DNA of 61,904 nt, from assembly GCF_007830435.1 (NCBI RefSeq), contig NZ_VLLC01000021.1:1-61904 (forward strand), in the 5' to 3' direction. Shown one piece after another: positions 17,141-25,807 of this stretch. This DNA is from Desulfobotulus alkaliphilus (GTDB lineage: Bacteria; Desulfobacterota; Desulfobacteria; Desulfobacterales; ASO4-4). The notes under the pieces were generated by a model, which was given only the letters and a program-made list of their open reading frames with translations, was not told the origin of the DNA and searched no databases. Every line of letters begins with the position of its first letter. The first letter of the stretch is position 1. The position numbers and the translations under genes were made by a program.

Positions 17141-17464
17141 ATGAAACCAAGAACGATAGATTATAAAATTCTGGGTTTGATTTCAGGGAAACACCCGAAC
17201 CATACCCGACGCCTCAAGCAGCTCGAATCCTTTCCAAGAAAAGAGTTGGCTGCCCATCTTTCTGACTGGTTCGGCATGGAGCCCTACCACTTCATGTGGC
17301 CCGAACGCTACGGCAATCCATGGCCCGTCATCGAAGCCCATTGGCCGGAGGTGGAAAACTACCTCAAGGCAAGGCTTTCCGGTGACAGCCCAGCCCTTCC
17401 GGACTGCCTTGCCGTCTTCAGTCAGCATCCGGAAAAAGAATATGCAGATTCAAAGGCAGGATGA
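17141..17464 (+). CDS. Cro-position protein of the rightward early operon
   Basis: The 107-residue product starts MKPRTIDYKILGLISGKHPN and continues with a helical segment (RLKQLESFPRKELAAHLSDW) that could be a helix-turn-helix, then FMWPERYGNPWPVIEAHW. No family assigned; the location, divergent from the CI-like gene, is that of Cro. No ribosome-binding site is visible, fitting a leaderless transcript from the promoter just upstream. Confidence 0.55.
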   Translation: MKPRTIDYKILGLISGKHPNHTRRLKQLESFPRKELAAHLSDWFGMEPYHFMWPERYGNPWPVIEAHWPEVENYLKARLSGDSPALPDCLAVFSQHPEKEYADSKAG

Positions 17465-17544
17465 ACGCAAAAGTGGCATTCGTTTCTGCGGGGATTAATT
17501 TCCTTTTTTCAGGGGAAAAAAACAGGCCAGTCAAAGGAGCACCC

Positions 17545-18012
17545 ATGAACGACATCAACGCCATTTTGTATGAAGCCCTGATCCAGAACCGTGAAGATCA
17601 GGCGCTGGTTCCGCAGGTGGCCACCATGGCAGGCATGGCGGCAAGAACCGTCTATGAATACTGTGCCGATCCCCGCCGCACCCCGGATATCCGGGCCATC
17701 CGCGCCGCCTTTGCCGTAACCCAGAGCCCCACCATCAAAATGCTGCTGGAGCCGCCGGGATGGCGTCTGGTGCCGGTTGCGGATCTGGCCACACCCCAGA
17801 CGGACAGCCTCAGCCGTGAAATCGAAGATGTGGTCATCCACACGGGCAAGCTGCTCCAGCATCTTCGGGAAGGGCTTAAATCCAGAGAAACGGCCACGGT
17901 GGTCAAAACCGCCCGGCTCATCGGTCGGCTGGAAACGGAGGTCATGGAAGTACGCAGACTCTTTGAAGACACCATACGACAGGGGGGAGAATGGGAAATG
18001 TCATCGCTTTGA
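17545..18012 (+). CDS. CII/CP76-like phage regulatory protein
   Basis: A 155-residue helical protein beginning MNDINAILYEALIQN, with MAGMAARTVYEYCADPRRTPDIR as a likely DNA-binding segment and two long helices after residue 85. Size, position after the Cro-like gene, and helical pattern fit the phage regulatory CII (CP76) group, though I cannot confirm it. AAAGGAG is five bases before the ATG. An in-frame extension upstream has no such site. Confidence 0.55.
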   Translation: MNDINAILYEALIQNREDQALVPQVATMAGMAARTVYEYCADPRRTPDIRAIRAAFAVTQSPTIKMLLEPPGWRLVPVADLATPQTDSLSREIEDVVIHTGKLLQHLREGLKSRETATVVKTARLIGRLETEVMEVRRLFEDTIRQGGEWEMSSL

Positions 18013-18161
18013 CAATCAAAAGAAAAAGGCTTTTGTCTCAGCTTATGAAACGAAAAGCCCTGAACCTTGAAGGCCCTGAAAAGCGCGTGATGCTCCTCAG
18101 GGCCAGAATGGCAGATCTGGATGCAGACAGGCTTGAGCAAAAATACGGCATTCCGGCTTAA
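17991..18161 (+). CDS. 56-residue basic phage protein
   Basis: A short frame starting MGNVIALTIKRKRLLSQLMK and ending DRLEQKYGIPA. GGGGAGA sits before its ATG inside the end of the CII-like gene, and it ends 26 bp before the primase. It is predicted to be two basic helices. Dense packing within the early operon supports it; function unknown. Confidence 0.6.
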   Translation: MGNVIALTIKRKRLLSQLMKRKALNLEGPEKRVMLLRARMADLDADRLEQKYGIPA

Positions 18162-18187
18162 CTGGTTAGCCGGGCAGGGAGAACGCT

Positions 18188-20509
18188 ATGGGAAAAGCCG
18201 TTGAATTCTTAAATCCCGATGAGCGGGCGGCCATCGCCAGGGGGTGTTTTCAGGTAGATCCCCGCAGCAGCAACGAAAAAGAGCTGCGGGGCTTATGCCC
18301 CTTCCATGACGATCAAAACGCGTCTTTTTCCTACTCTCCGGAAAAAGACGCATACAACTGTCTGGCATGTGGTGCTTCCGGGGATCTCATCAAATTATGG
18401 GGCCATGCCCAAGGCAAGGCATCCCCGAAGGAGGCGTTCCAGGCATTCTGTGGCCAGTACAAGCCACAGGATCAGCCAGCAGGGGACAGTGTGCCAACGA
18501 CAGAGCAAATGGCAGCGGTGTGGGATCAGTTCCCCCCTCTGCCTCCGGAGATGTGCTCCCGTCTGTGCCGGGACAGGGCATGGACCGAGGACGGGATCAA
18601 ATCTCTGGACCTCAGACTGCAAACCCTCAGGTGGAATCCCAAGCTCGGTGGTTTTGTAGATGACAGGTACAAAAACCGAATAGCCTTTGCGGTGCGGGAC
18701 GATTCCGGAGAAATCCGGAACATCCGCTCATATATGCCCGGCGCCAGGGAGTTCAAGCTCCTTTCCGTTGCCAAGGGCATGGGCGAAAGCCGCCTCTGGC
18801 CGCATCCTTCCACCCTGAAGGATGGCCCTGTCTGGATCTGTGAGGGCGAGCCGGACGTAATCTGCGCCCGCAGCCACGGAATCAATGCCATCACCCAGAC
18901 CACGGGTGCCCTGAGCTGGAAAAAGCAGTTCAATCTGGTATTTGAGGGCCGGGATGTGGTGCTGGCCTATGATGCCGACGGCGCAGGGATTCGGGGGGCC
19001 GACAAAGCCGCGGCTTCCCTGTCAAAAGTGGCGGCGTCGGTTCGTGTTTTAAAATGGCCCGACTTCATGGGCCGGGTGGATGGTGCGTGGCCCGAAAGTG
19101 GCGGTCAGGATCTGACGGACTGGTTTGCAAAGCACAGGCGGTCTGCCTCCGAGCTGGAAGAGCTTTTGGGCGAAAGCCCCGCCATCCAGAGAGATCCCGG
19201 CAGGCCTGAGTCTGTGGAGCGGTTTTTTTCCGGCCGCTCTTTTCAGCATGCAAAACTCGCCCGAGAGCTGTACCGGGAAAACCCCCTGATTTTCGATACC
19301 AAAACAAAGACCTTATACAGGTGGAACGGGAAGAATTGGGCCAGTATCAGCGAAATGGCGATCCAGCAGCGGGCACAGGCCCTCCTGCAGGATGAATCCA
19401 CCATGGCGAGGATATCCGATGCCACGTCCCAGGTGGCTGTCATGGCGGCCATGCCTGCGGAGCAGGAGCTGGACAACAATCCGGATCTGGTGCCCCTTGA
19501 AAATGGCATGCTCAGCCTCTCCACGGCGGAGCTGCTGCCCCATGTCAAAGAGCATTTGAATACATACAGGCTGCCGGTGTCCTTCGATCCTGATGCAAAA
19601 TGTGAGCGCTGGCTGCAGTTTTTGACAGAGACCATACAGGATGCGGCCACCATCGCTGTGGTGCAGGAGTGGTTTGGGTATTGCCTCACCCGTGACACCA
19701 GCCACGAAAAGGCCATGTTTTTGATCGGGCCGGGGTCTGATGGCAAATCGACATTTTTACACGTTATTCAGGAGCTGATCGGGGAGCGCAATTCATCGGC
19801 GGTCAATATGGCGGACATGGCCAAAGAGCATTACAGGGCCACGCTGATAGGAAAGCTCCTTAACACCGCCTCCGAGACCGAAGGGGCGGCTTTTGAGTCC
19901 GACTGGTTCAAGGCCATCGTTTCCGGTGACAAGATTTCCGCATCATTCAAATTCAAGGACGTCTTCGATTTTTCCCCCTACGTCAAGCTGATGTTTGCCA
20001 ACAATCGCTGGCCAAAGGTCAAGGACAACTCGGACGGCTTTTATCGGCGCATCCTGCCCATCAAATTTAAAAGGCAGTTCAAGGGCAAGGCCATCCAGAA
20101 AAACCTGAGGGCGATTCTGATAGCAGAGCTGCCCGGTATTCTGCTGTGGGCGCTGGTGGGGCTGGAGCGGCTGCGGCTGCAGGGAGGGTTCACCCATTCC
20201 GATGACATCCACCGGACGCTGGTGGAATACCAGTTTGCCAATAACCCGGTGCAGGCATTTGTGGATGAAGAGTGCCTGACGCAGCCGGAATATGATGGGC
20301 AGGGCCTGAGCGTGAGCAAGAAGGGCCTGTATGATCGTTACAGGGCCTACTGCACGGGGTATGGATTTCATCCTATGAACATCGTGCATTTTTCCAGAGA
20401 GCTTTTGACCATTCTGCCCCACGTCAAGGAAACCCGTCCCGGCGAGCGGGGCGGCAGCCGCCAGAGGCATTTTGATGGTGTGGCTCACGTGGACAGAGGT
20501 GTCATATAA
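18188..20509 (+). CDS. Phage primase-helicase
   Basis: The 773-residue replication protein combines a CHC2-type zinc domain (CPFHDDQNASFSYS...CLACGASGD, residues 37-65), a Toprim region (VWICEGEPDVICA and VVLAYDADGAG), and a D5/SF3-type helicase (MFLIGPGSDGKSTFLHVI as Walker A, then ANNRWPKVKDNSDGFYRRILP). It would both prime and unwind phage DNA. Gene order places it right of the early regulators and directly before an iteron-like repeat cluster, a likely origin. Confidence 0.93.
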   Translation: MGKAVEFLNPDERAAIARGCFQVDPRSSNEKELRGLCPFHDDQNASFSYSPEKDAYNCLACGASGDLIKLWGHAQGKASPKEAFQAFCGQYKPQDQPAGDSVPTTEQMAAVWDQFPPLPPEMCSRLCRDRAWTEDGIKSLDLRLQTLRWNPKLGGFVDDRYKNRIAFAVRDDSGEIRNIRSYMPGAREFKLLSVAKGMGESRLWPHPSTLKDGPVWICEGEPDVICARSHGINAITQTTGALSWKKQFNLVFEGRDVVLAYDADGAGIRGADKAAASLSKVAASVRVLKWPDFMGRVDGAWPESGGQDLTDWFAKHRRSASELEELLGESPAIQRDPGRPESVERFFSGRSFQHAKLARELYRENPLIFDTKTKTLYRWNGKNWASISEMAIQQRAQALLQDESTMARISDATSQVAVMAAMPAEQELDNNPDLVPLENGMLSLSTAELLPHVKEHLNTYRLPVSFDPDAKCERWLQFLTETIQDAATIAVVQEWFGYCLTRDTSHEKAMFLIGPGSDGKSTFLHVIQELIGERNSSAVNMADMAKEHYRATLIGKLLNTASETEGAAFESDWFKAIVSGDKISASFKFKDVFDFSPYVKLMFANNRWPKVKDNSDGFYRRILPIKFKRQFKGKAIQKNLRAILIAELPGILLWALVGLERLRLQGGFTHSDDIHRTLVEYQFANNPVQAFVDEECLTQPEYDGQGLSVSKKGLYDRYRAYCTGYGFHPMNIVHFSRELLTILPHVKETRPGERGGSRQRHFDGVAHVDRGVI

Positions 20510-20548
20510 TGGCCCCCTCTCTCCCCCACACCCCCCCACGGGACAGGG

Positions 20549-20833
20549 CGTGTCCAGGTAAACTGGCCAAATGTCCAGCCCGTGTCCAGGTAAACACGTT
20601 TACGGCGTTTTCAGATTTTCAATTAAATCAGAATATTACAAGCCGTGTCCACCGTGTCCAGGTAACTTCCGAAATACGCGCATGCGCGAGGGGGTTATTT
20701 TACCAAGCCACAAGCCAAGCGAAGACTCATAGTAGTTTAATAGAGATTTACCTGGACTTGACGGACACGGAATATAAAAGACTGAAAATAAAAGAAAAAC
20801 AAAAATGCCTTAAACCAAGTTACCTGGACACGG
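20549..20833. repeat. Iteron-like repeat cluster, candidate replication origin
   Basis: The motif CGTGTCCAGGTAAAC or its close variants occurs at 20549, 20581 and 20653 in direct orientation and at about 20748 and 20819 inverted, with partial TGTCCA copies between. TAAAC-AC-GTTTA at 20591 is a small palindrome. The stretch is AT-rich towards its right end and follows the primase-helicase. No convincing gene lies here. Confidence 0.65.
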
Positions 20834-20887
20834 GCATTTTTCAAAAACTTTTTAATGGCAAAGCCATTGAAAATAAAGGGGTATTTT

Positions 20888-21466
20888 ATGTTCCTTGAAA
20901 AATACCCTCAGCTCAACCGGTTTACCGGGGGGCAAATCCTCTCCACGGGGAGCGAAGAAACGGCAAGCGCATCAAACCACAGCCCGGTCACGGCGGGGCT
21001 GCCGACGCACACTGGTGCGACTCGGGATGGACAAGCACCGCAGGCTTTCGAGGAGGGGGTTTCTTTAGAGGCAGTAAACAGCGTCGGCACCACTGGCGTC
21101 CGAGAGGCAAGCGCATCAAACCACAGTTCGGTCACGGCTGGACTGCCGACACACACTGGTGTGACTCGGGATGGACAAGCACCTGGATGCACGGGGCAGA
21201 CGCACTGGCGGGACTTTCCCGCCGTTGTGGCACTTTCCGAGTTCCTGCGGTCAAAACCCATGGGCATTTCTCTGGCCAGAGATCCGCACTGGCGGATCAT
21301 CCTGAGAGCCAGGCCCGGCGTTACGCCTGAGGAACCGGAGCGATGGGAGTTCTACCGGCAGGCCTTGGCATTGGCCGAGACTGCGCTGCCGGATCTGTAC
21401 GAGCTGATGGACCACGGCAGGATGGGCCTGCCACTGGCCGACCCCCACGGAAACCAGCGCCGTTGA
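20888..21466 (+). CDS. Hypothetical protein with internal sequence duplication
   Basis: A 192-residue frame from the ATG at 20888 with AAAGGGG six bases upstream. The first half contains SASNHSPVTAGLPTHTGATR twice (about residues 20-45 and 70-95), encoded by a 78-bp DNA repeat. The second half (HWRDFPAVVALSEFLRSKPM to the end) looks like ordinary globular sequence. The repeat may be an inserted element carried in frame. No family recognised. Confidence 0.5.
   Translation: MFLEKYPQLNRFTGGQILSTGSEETASASNHSPVTAGLPTHTGATRDGQAPQAFEEGVSLEAVNSVGTTGVREASASNHSSVTAGLPTHTGVTRDGQAPGCTGQTHWRDFPAVVALSEFLRSKPMGISLARDPHWRIILRARPGVTPEEPERWEFYRQALALAETALPDLYELMDHGRMGLPLADPHGNQRR
20962..21183 (+). repeat. 78-bp imperfect direct repeat
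   Basis: Copies at 20962-21039 and 21106-21183 differ at only a few positions and are separated by 66 bp. Differences are mostly third-base changes in the frame of 20888-21466, which suggests that the frame is translated. Confidence 0.8.
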
Positions 21467-21681
21467 ACCGGCCAAGGTACTACCCGGCCCCCGGCCCTGT
21501 ACGGGGCGCGGAGGCGCGAAGTTCGTGCACAGTGAAAACCGAAAACGGAACGGAAAACGGAAAAGTCTGTGATTCCGGAGGGTTTTTGGGGGATTCCGTC
21601 ATGGAATTGACGCTGCAAAAAGAGTTCCCGCCTTAGGGGCCAGCAGCCTAAACCCTTACAAACCGCCGGAAAGTGCGCAAA

Positions 21682-22292
21682 AAAGGTACCCGCTGGAGGG
21701 GCCTCGCGCACGAAGAAAGTCCAGCCATTGGGCTGGCAGTCAGTACCCGGCCCATTGGGGTCGGTCGGGAGCGCAAAGGTACCCGCTTAAAGGGGCCTGT
21801 CGTTCACAAGAAAAAAAGTCCAGCCATTGGGCTGGCGGCAGTACCCGGCCCATCGGGGTCGGTCGGGAGCGCAAAGGTACCCGCTTAAAGGGGCCTGTCG
21901 TTCACAAAGAAAAAAAGTCCAGCCACTGGGCTGGCGGCAGTACCCGGCCCATGGGGGTCGGTCGGGAACGCAAAGGTACCCGCTTAAAGGGGCCTGTCGT
22001 TCACAAAGAAAAAAAGTCCAGCCATTGGGCTGGCGGTCAGTACCCGGCCCATTGGGGTCGGTCGGGAGCGCAAAGGTACCCGCTTACAGGGGCCTGTCGT
22101 TCGCAAAAAAAGTCCAGCCATTGGGCTGGCGGCAGTACCCGGCCCATTGGGGTCGATCGGGAACGCAAAGGTACCCGCTGGAGGGGCCTGTCGTTCACAA
22201 AGAAAAAAAGCCCAGCCATTGGGCTGGCAGATACCCGGCTGAAGAGGCCGGAAGGAGCGCACAAAGGTACCCGCTTAAAGGGGCCTCGCGCA
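21682..22292 (+). repeat. Tandem array of a 93-100-bp unit, six full copies and a partial
   Basis: Units begin AAAGGTACCCGCT at 21682, 21775, 21873, 21972, 22072, 22167 and 22263. Each has AAAGGTACCCGCTTAAAGG, a short A-run, the hairpin CCAGCC-ATT-GGGCTGG and TACCCGGCCCATTGGGGTC. There are no unique spacers. Open frames run through it but change register because unit lengths vary. It ends 35 bp before the small terminase gene. The preceding 21467-21681 contains no gene I can support. Confidence 0.9.
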
Positions 22293-22327
22293 GGTTTTTG
22301 GGTTCAGGATTCATGGAAGGAGAAGGG

Positions 22328-22945
22328 ATGGAGGAGACCCCGCCTGAAAGGGAGTTCAAGACCCTGATGGACGTCCTGCGGTTTTTGCAGGGAGAGGGCT
22401 TTTCCATCGAAAAGACCAAGCTCTATCAGGATCAGAAGAGCGGGCTGATCCGCTACAAAAAGGGCCAGCCCATTACGGAAACGGAAGTTCTGGCCTATGT
22501 GGCCAGATGCGAGCTGGAAAAGACCGACGGCGGCAGCCCCATCACCGCCGCCCGACAGCTGGAAAAGGACAACGCCGCCAAGCGTGCTCTGGCGCTGGAG
22601 CTGATGGCCCAGAAAAGGGAGATGGTGGCCCTTCAGCTGGCACGGGAAAAAAAGAAGCTGGTGGACAGAAGCGAGGTGGATCAGATGCTGGTGGGCCTCC
22701 TTCAGGTTCTCGACACCTCGTCCAAGCAGCTCATGGATCGGCTCATGCCGGACATCGCCCGCATGGTGGGCGGAGACGGTGCCAAAGCCAACCTTGGCCG
22801 GGATCTGCTCCGTCAGGAGTGGGATGCCATGATGCACCGGCTTTCCCGCACGGAAGCCTTTTCCCTGAAGTACGCGGAGGATGAAGGGGATTTTTCGGAA
22901 GACCTCCCCCCGTCCGTCTTCGGGCAGGAGAACAAAAACCCATAA
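22328..22945 (+). CDS. Terminase small subunit, DNA-packaging protein
   Basis: The 205-residue protein starts with LMDVLRFLQGEGFSIEKTKL, a DNA-binding winged-helix-like segment, then a long helical region (ARQLEKDNAAKRALALELMA) and an acidic tail. Position directly before the large terminase and the helical oligomerisation region fit TerS of the lambda Nu1 type. AAGGAGAAGGG is adjacent to the ATG at 22328; longer frames run into the tandem repeats and are unlikely starts. It may bind the repeat array as packaging signal. Confidence 0.75.
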   Translation: MEETPPEREFKTLMDVLRFLQGEGFSIEKTKLYQDQKSGLIRYKKGQPITETEVLAYVARCELEKTDGGSPITAARQLEKDNAAKRALALELMAQKREMVALQLAREKKKLVDRSEVDQMLVGLLQVLDTSSKQLMDRLMPDIARMVGGDGAKANLGRDLLRQEWDAMMHRLSRTEAFSLKYAEDEGDFSEDLPPSVFGQENKNP

Positions 22946-23089
22946 CCCCACAGGCCAACCCTGCGGGATAAAAAGCCCAGGCTGAAATTCCTCAGACCTA
23001 CGGGATAAAGACATCCGCAGACAGCAAACTCCGCCCTGCGGAAAAACCGCCTCAGGCGGCAACCCTAACCCATCCGAAGGGATGACCCC

Positions 23090-25096
23090 ATGGAAATGCA
23101 GCAGCCCATCCCCTCCTGGATGCCGGAGACCTACCGCAGCGTCATCCGCCATTCAGGCCACAGCATCCGTTTTCAGCCCCTGCCGGGGGTGAGACGGGTG
23201 ATGCGCAGGCCCCGGCCCATGTCCATTGCGGACTGGTCGGAAAAATACCGCTACGTGACCCTTTCGGCCATCGAAGGCCCGTGGCGGCACGAGAACGCGC
23301 CCTGGGCCGAGGGCATCATGGAGATTTTGGATTTTCCCTCTGTGGTGAAGGTGGGGCTGTGCAAGTCCGTGCAGTCCGCAGGAACGGAAACCGCCCTGAA
23401 CATGGTCGGCTCCCGCATTGATCAGCAGAGCGCCAAGGTGATTTTTGTGTATCCGGACAAGGACACGGGCCGCAATGTCATGAAAAAGCGCATCGTGCCC
23501 ATGATCCGCAATACCCGGCAGCTGTCCCGGCACCTCACGGGGTATCAGGATGATGTGCAGGGGCTGTCGGTGCAGCTTTCCCATACATGGATCAAGATCG
23601 GCTGGTCCGGATCTCCGGCAAGCCTTGCCTCGGACCCGGCCGACACCGTGGTGCTGGACGAGGTGGACAAGTACATGCCCTTCACCTCCAACAAGGCCGA
23701 GGCCGGGCCCATCGAACTTGCGGAAAAGCGCACCACCACCTTCCGCCGTCTGGGACGGGCGAAGATCTTCATGCTCTCCACGCCCACCACGGAGAACGGC
23801 CCCATCTGGAAGTTCATGGAAGAGGAAGCGGAGCTGATCTTTGACTGGCATGTCCGCTGCCCGGACTGCGGCAGGGAGCAGAAGATGGCCTTCAGCCGCA
23901 TCCGATGGCCCGAAGGCAGCGCTGCGGACGCCTCCCGGGTGGAATCCCAGCATCTGGCCTGGTACGAGTGCAGCCACTGCCCCTCCCACTGGGACGATGA
24001 AAAGCGGGACATGGCCGTGCGCCACGGCAGATGGCGCTCCCGGGACAAGGGCCTTTCCATATCCGCAGCCCTGCAATCTTCCCGGCCCAGCCGTGTGGGC
24101 GTGCATTTTCCCGGATGGAATTCCCTCTTTGTGACCCTTTCGGAATGCGCGGCCTCCTTTCTCCGGGGGCTTACCAGCAAATCCGCCCTGCGGGATTTCT
24201 GGAACAACTACGCCGCCGAACCCTGGAAGATTGTTTTAGAATCCACCTCCGAGGCCGAAGCCCTCAAGGCCCGCTGCGCCCTTGCCCCCGGCATGGTGGC
24301 CAATGAGGCCGTGGCCCTCACCTGCGGCATCGATCAGCAGCACGGGGGCTTTTTCTGGGTGGTTCGCGGCTGGGACAGGCACTTCAACTCCTGGCTGGTG
24401 GAAAGCGGATTCTCGCCGGACGAGGCGGATCTGGATCATCTTTTGTATGAGCGGAGCTGGCCCATCGACGGAGAACCGGGCCTGCGGATGAAAATCTGGC
24501 GGGCGGCCCGAGATTCCGGCGGCAACGCCTACGACACGGGCCAGACCATGCGGGACGAGGCCTATCTCTGGTTAGACAGCCGCTGGGGCCTCTGCCGTGG
24601 GTGTCAGGTCTGGGTGACCAAGGGCGCATCCACCAGCCTCCCCACCTTCAGCAAGCTGGGGAACCCCCTGCGCCAGACCCGCTCCGGCAAGAAGCTGCGC
24701 TCCGGCGCGCGCCTCATGCTGCTGGACCCCAACCGGCTCAAGACCTCCTTTTTCGAGCGTCTGGAAAACGCCATTCAGGGCCGTGGCCATGCGGGCTATC
24801 TCCATGAAGGTGTGGCCGAAGGATCGGACTATCTGCGCCAGATCACGGCGGAAGAGCTTCGGGAAGAGGCGGGGCGGCAGGTCTGGGTGCAGCTTCGAAA
24901 AGACAATCATTTTCTGGATTGCGAGTGCATCGCCCTGGCTCAGGCCCTGTGGGAATGGCCCGGCGGCGGCGTGAACCTTCTTCAGGATCGGGTGAATGTG
25001 GTGGAAGAAGCGGCCCCACCGCCTCCGCCCCGGAGGCCGAAGGGCGAAAGGCCGGAGAAGGGGCGCAAGCTTCCCGGCTGGCGGGACAGGATGTGA
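23090..25096 (+). CDS. Terminase large subunit, GpA family
   Basis: The 668-residue packaging motor has the GpA-type N-terminus (SIADWSEKYRYVT), an ATPase with Walker B TVVLDEVDKYM (near residue 190) and a coupling FMLSTPTTENGPIW motif. A zinc-ribbon pair CPDC...CSHC follows (about 260-310), then the C-terminal nuclease (ALTCGIDQQHGGFFWVVRGW). It cuts and translocates DNA into proheads. The intervening 22946-23089 has no gene. gpW and portal genes, normally next, are missing here and appear at 53.6 kb. Confidence 0.93.
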   Translation: MEMQQPIPSWMPETYRSVIRHSGHSIRFQPLPGVRRVMRRPRPMSIADWSEKYRYVTLSAIEGPWRHENAPWAEGIMEILDFPSVVKVGLCKSVQSAGTETALNMVGSRIDQQSAKVIFVYPDKDTGRNVMKKRIVPMIRNTRQLSRHLTGYQDDVQGLSVQLSHTWIKIGWSGSPASLASDPADTVVLDEVDKYMPFTSNKAEAGPIELAEKRTTTFRRLGRAKIFMLSTPTTENGPIWKFMEEEAELIFDWHVRCPDCGREQKMAFSRIRWPEGSAADASRVESQHLAWYECSHCPSHWDDEKRDMAVRHGRWRSRDKGLSISAALQSSRPSRVGVHFPGWNSLFVTLSECAASFLRGLTSKSALRDFWNNYAAEPWKIVLESTSEAEALKARCALAPGMVANEAVALTCGIDQQHGGFFWVVRGWDRHFNSWLVESGFSPDEADLDHLLYERSWPIDGEPGLRMKIWRAARDSGGNAYDTGQTMRDEAYLWLDSRWGLCRGCQVWVTKGASTSLPTFSKLGNPLRQTRSGKKLRSGARLMLLDPNRLKTSFFERLENAIQGRGHAGYLHEGVAEGSDYLRQITAEELREEAGRQVWVQLRKDNHFLDCECIALAQALWEWPGGGVNLLQDRVNVVEEAAPPPPPRRPKGERPEKGRKLPGWRDRM

Positions 25097-25137
25097 GCCA
25101 TGGCAATTTGTAAGACGGACAGGAAAAAGGAGGCGGC

Positions 25138-25332
25138 ATGAAAACCAGCCCCACGGCCCTTGTGGGCTTAAAAGAAATTTGTGCCTACGCGCGGATGAGT
25201 ACGCCGAGGGTGAAGATTGCCATTCAGGAGTATGGATTTCCTGCCCGGCAGATCATCGGAACGGAGTGGCAGTCGGACATGCAGCTGGTGGATGAATGGC
25301 GACGGGAGAGGATTGGGCGGGGGGCTGCGTGA
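25138..25332 (+). CDS. Small HTH-like protein after the terminase
   Basis: A 64-residue protein (LVGLKEICAYARMSTPRVKIA) with the shape of a winged-helix DNA-binding domain related to excisionases or terminase small subunits. AAAGGAGG precedes the ATG. Probably a phage regulator or packaging accessory. Confidence 0.6.
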   Translation: MKTSPTALVGLKEICAYARMSTPRVKIAIQEYGFPARQIIGTEWQSDMQLVDEWRRERIGRGAA

Positions 25333-25360
25333 GGGGAAACAGAAAAGAAAGGAGAAGGCC

Positions 25361-25699
25361 ATGAAAACGGAAAATATCTCAGAGGAAATGATTGAAAGAC
25401 TGTACTGGGCGGCTGTGCATTTCAGGGATTTCATTGCCATGCAGCCGAATGCCAGCCCCGTGATCTGGTGCGGGGACAGGAAAAGCTGGGTGGTGAATAT
25501 GCCGCACTATAAAAGTGCCTGTGAGGCGGTGAGGGAATTTGAGATGAAGGTTTACGGTAAAAAGCCCAGATTCCGCCTGATATTTATGGGGTCAAAAATT
25601 CCTGATTTTGAGAACTCGGAAAAAGAGGATGAACTTTTTCTCAAAAAACTTGAAAGTATGCGCTGGACAGTGCCTTCGGGGGGTGGTTCAAAGGCATAA
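25361..25699 (+). CDS. Hypothetical phage protein
   Basis: A 112-residue protein beginning MKTENISEEMIERLYWAAVH. AAAGGAGAAGG lies before the ATG. It is mixed alpha/beta, with a basic middle and an acidic C-terminus. No domain recognised. It is the last gene before the first cargo island. Confidence 0.6.
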   Translation: MKTENISEEMIERLYWAAVHFRDFIAMQPNASPVIWCGDRKSWVVNMPHYKSACEAVREFEMKVYGKKPRFRLIFMGSKIPDFENSEKEDELFLKKLESMRWTVPSGGGSKA

Positions 25700-25716
25700 A
25701 AAAGGTGATAAAAACT

Positions 25717-25775
25717 AAAAGGGGTCTGACCCCTTTTAATTCAACGCCTGAGCTAAAAGGGGTCTGACCCCTTTT
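25717..25775. repeat. Two copies of the 21-bp AAAGGGGTC palindrome
   Basis: Perfect palindromes of the form AAAGGGGTCTGACCCCTTT stand at 25717-25737 and 25755-25775, followed by a decayed third copy to 25800. They mark the boundary between late phage genes and AT-rich cargo. Related copies recur through the prophage. Confidence 0.9.
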
Positions 25776-25807
25776 AGCAAAAGGTGCCTGCCTCCTTTTG
25801 GTCATAG

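Noticed and set aside
20509-20898. A 129-residue frame after the primase
   Set aside because: It crosses the iteron-like repeats, has no ribosome-binding site and no protein-like composition.
21682-22292. CRISPR array
   Set aside because: The repeats are contiguous 93-100-bp units without unique spacers, and no cas genes are present.
21827-22327. A long open frame through the tandem repeats joined to the small terminase
   Set aside because: Unit lengths vary, codon content is repeat-driven, and a good ribosome-binding site supports the start at 22328.
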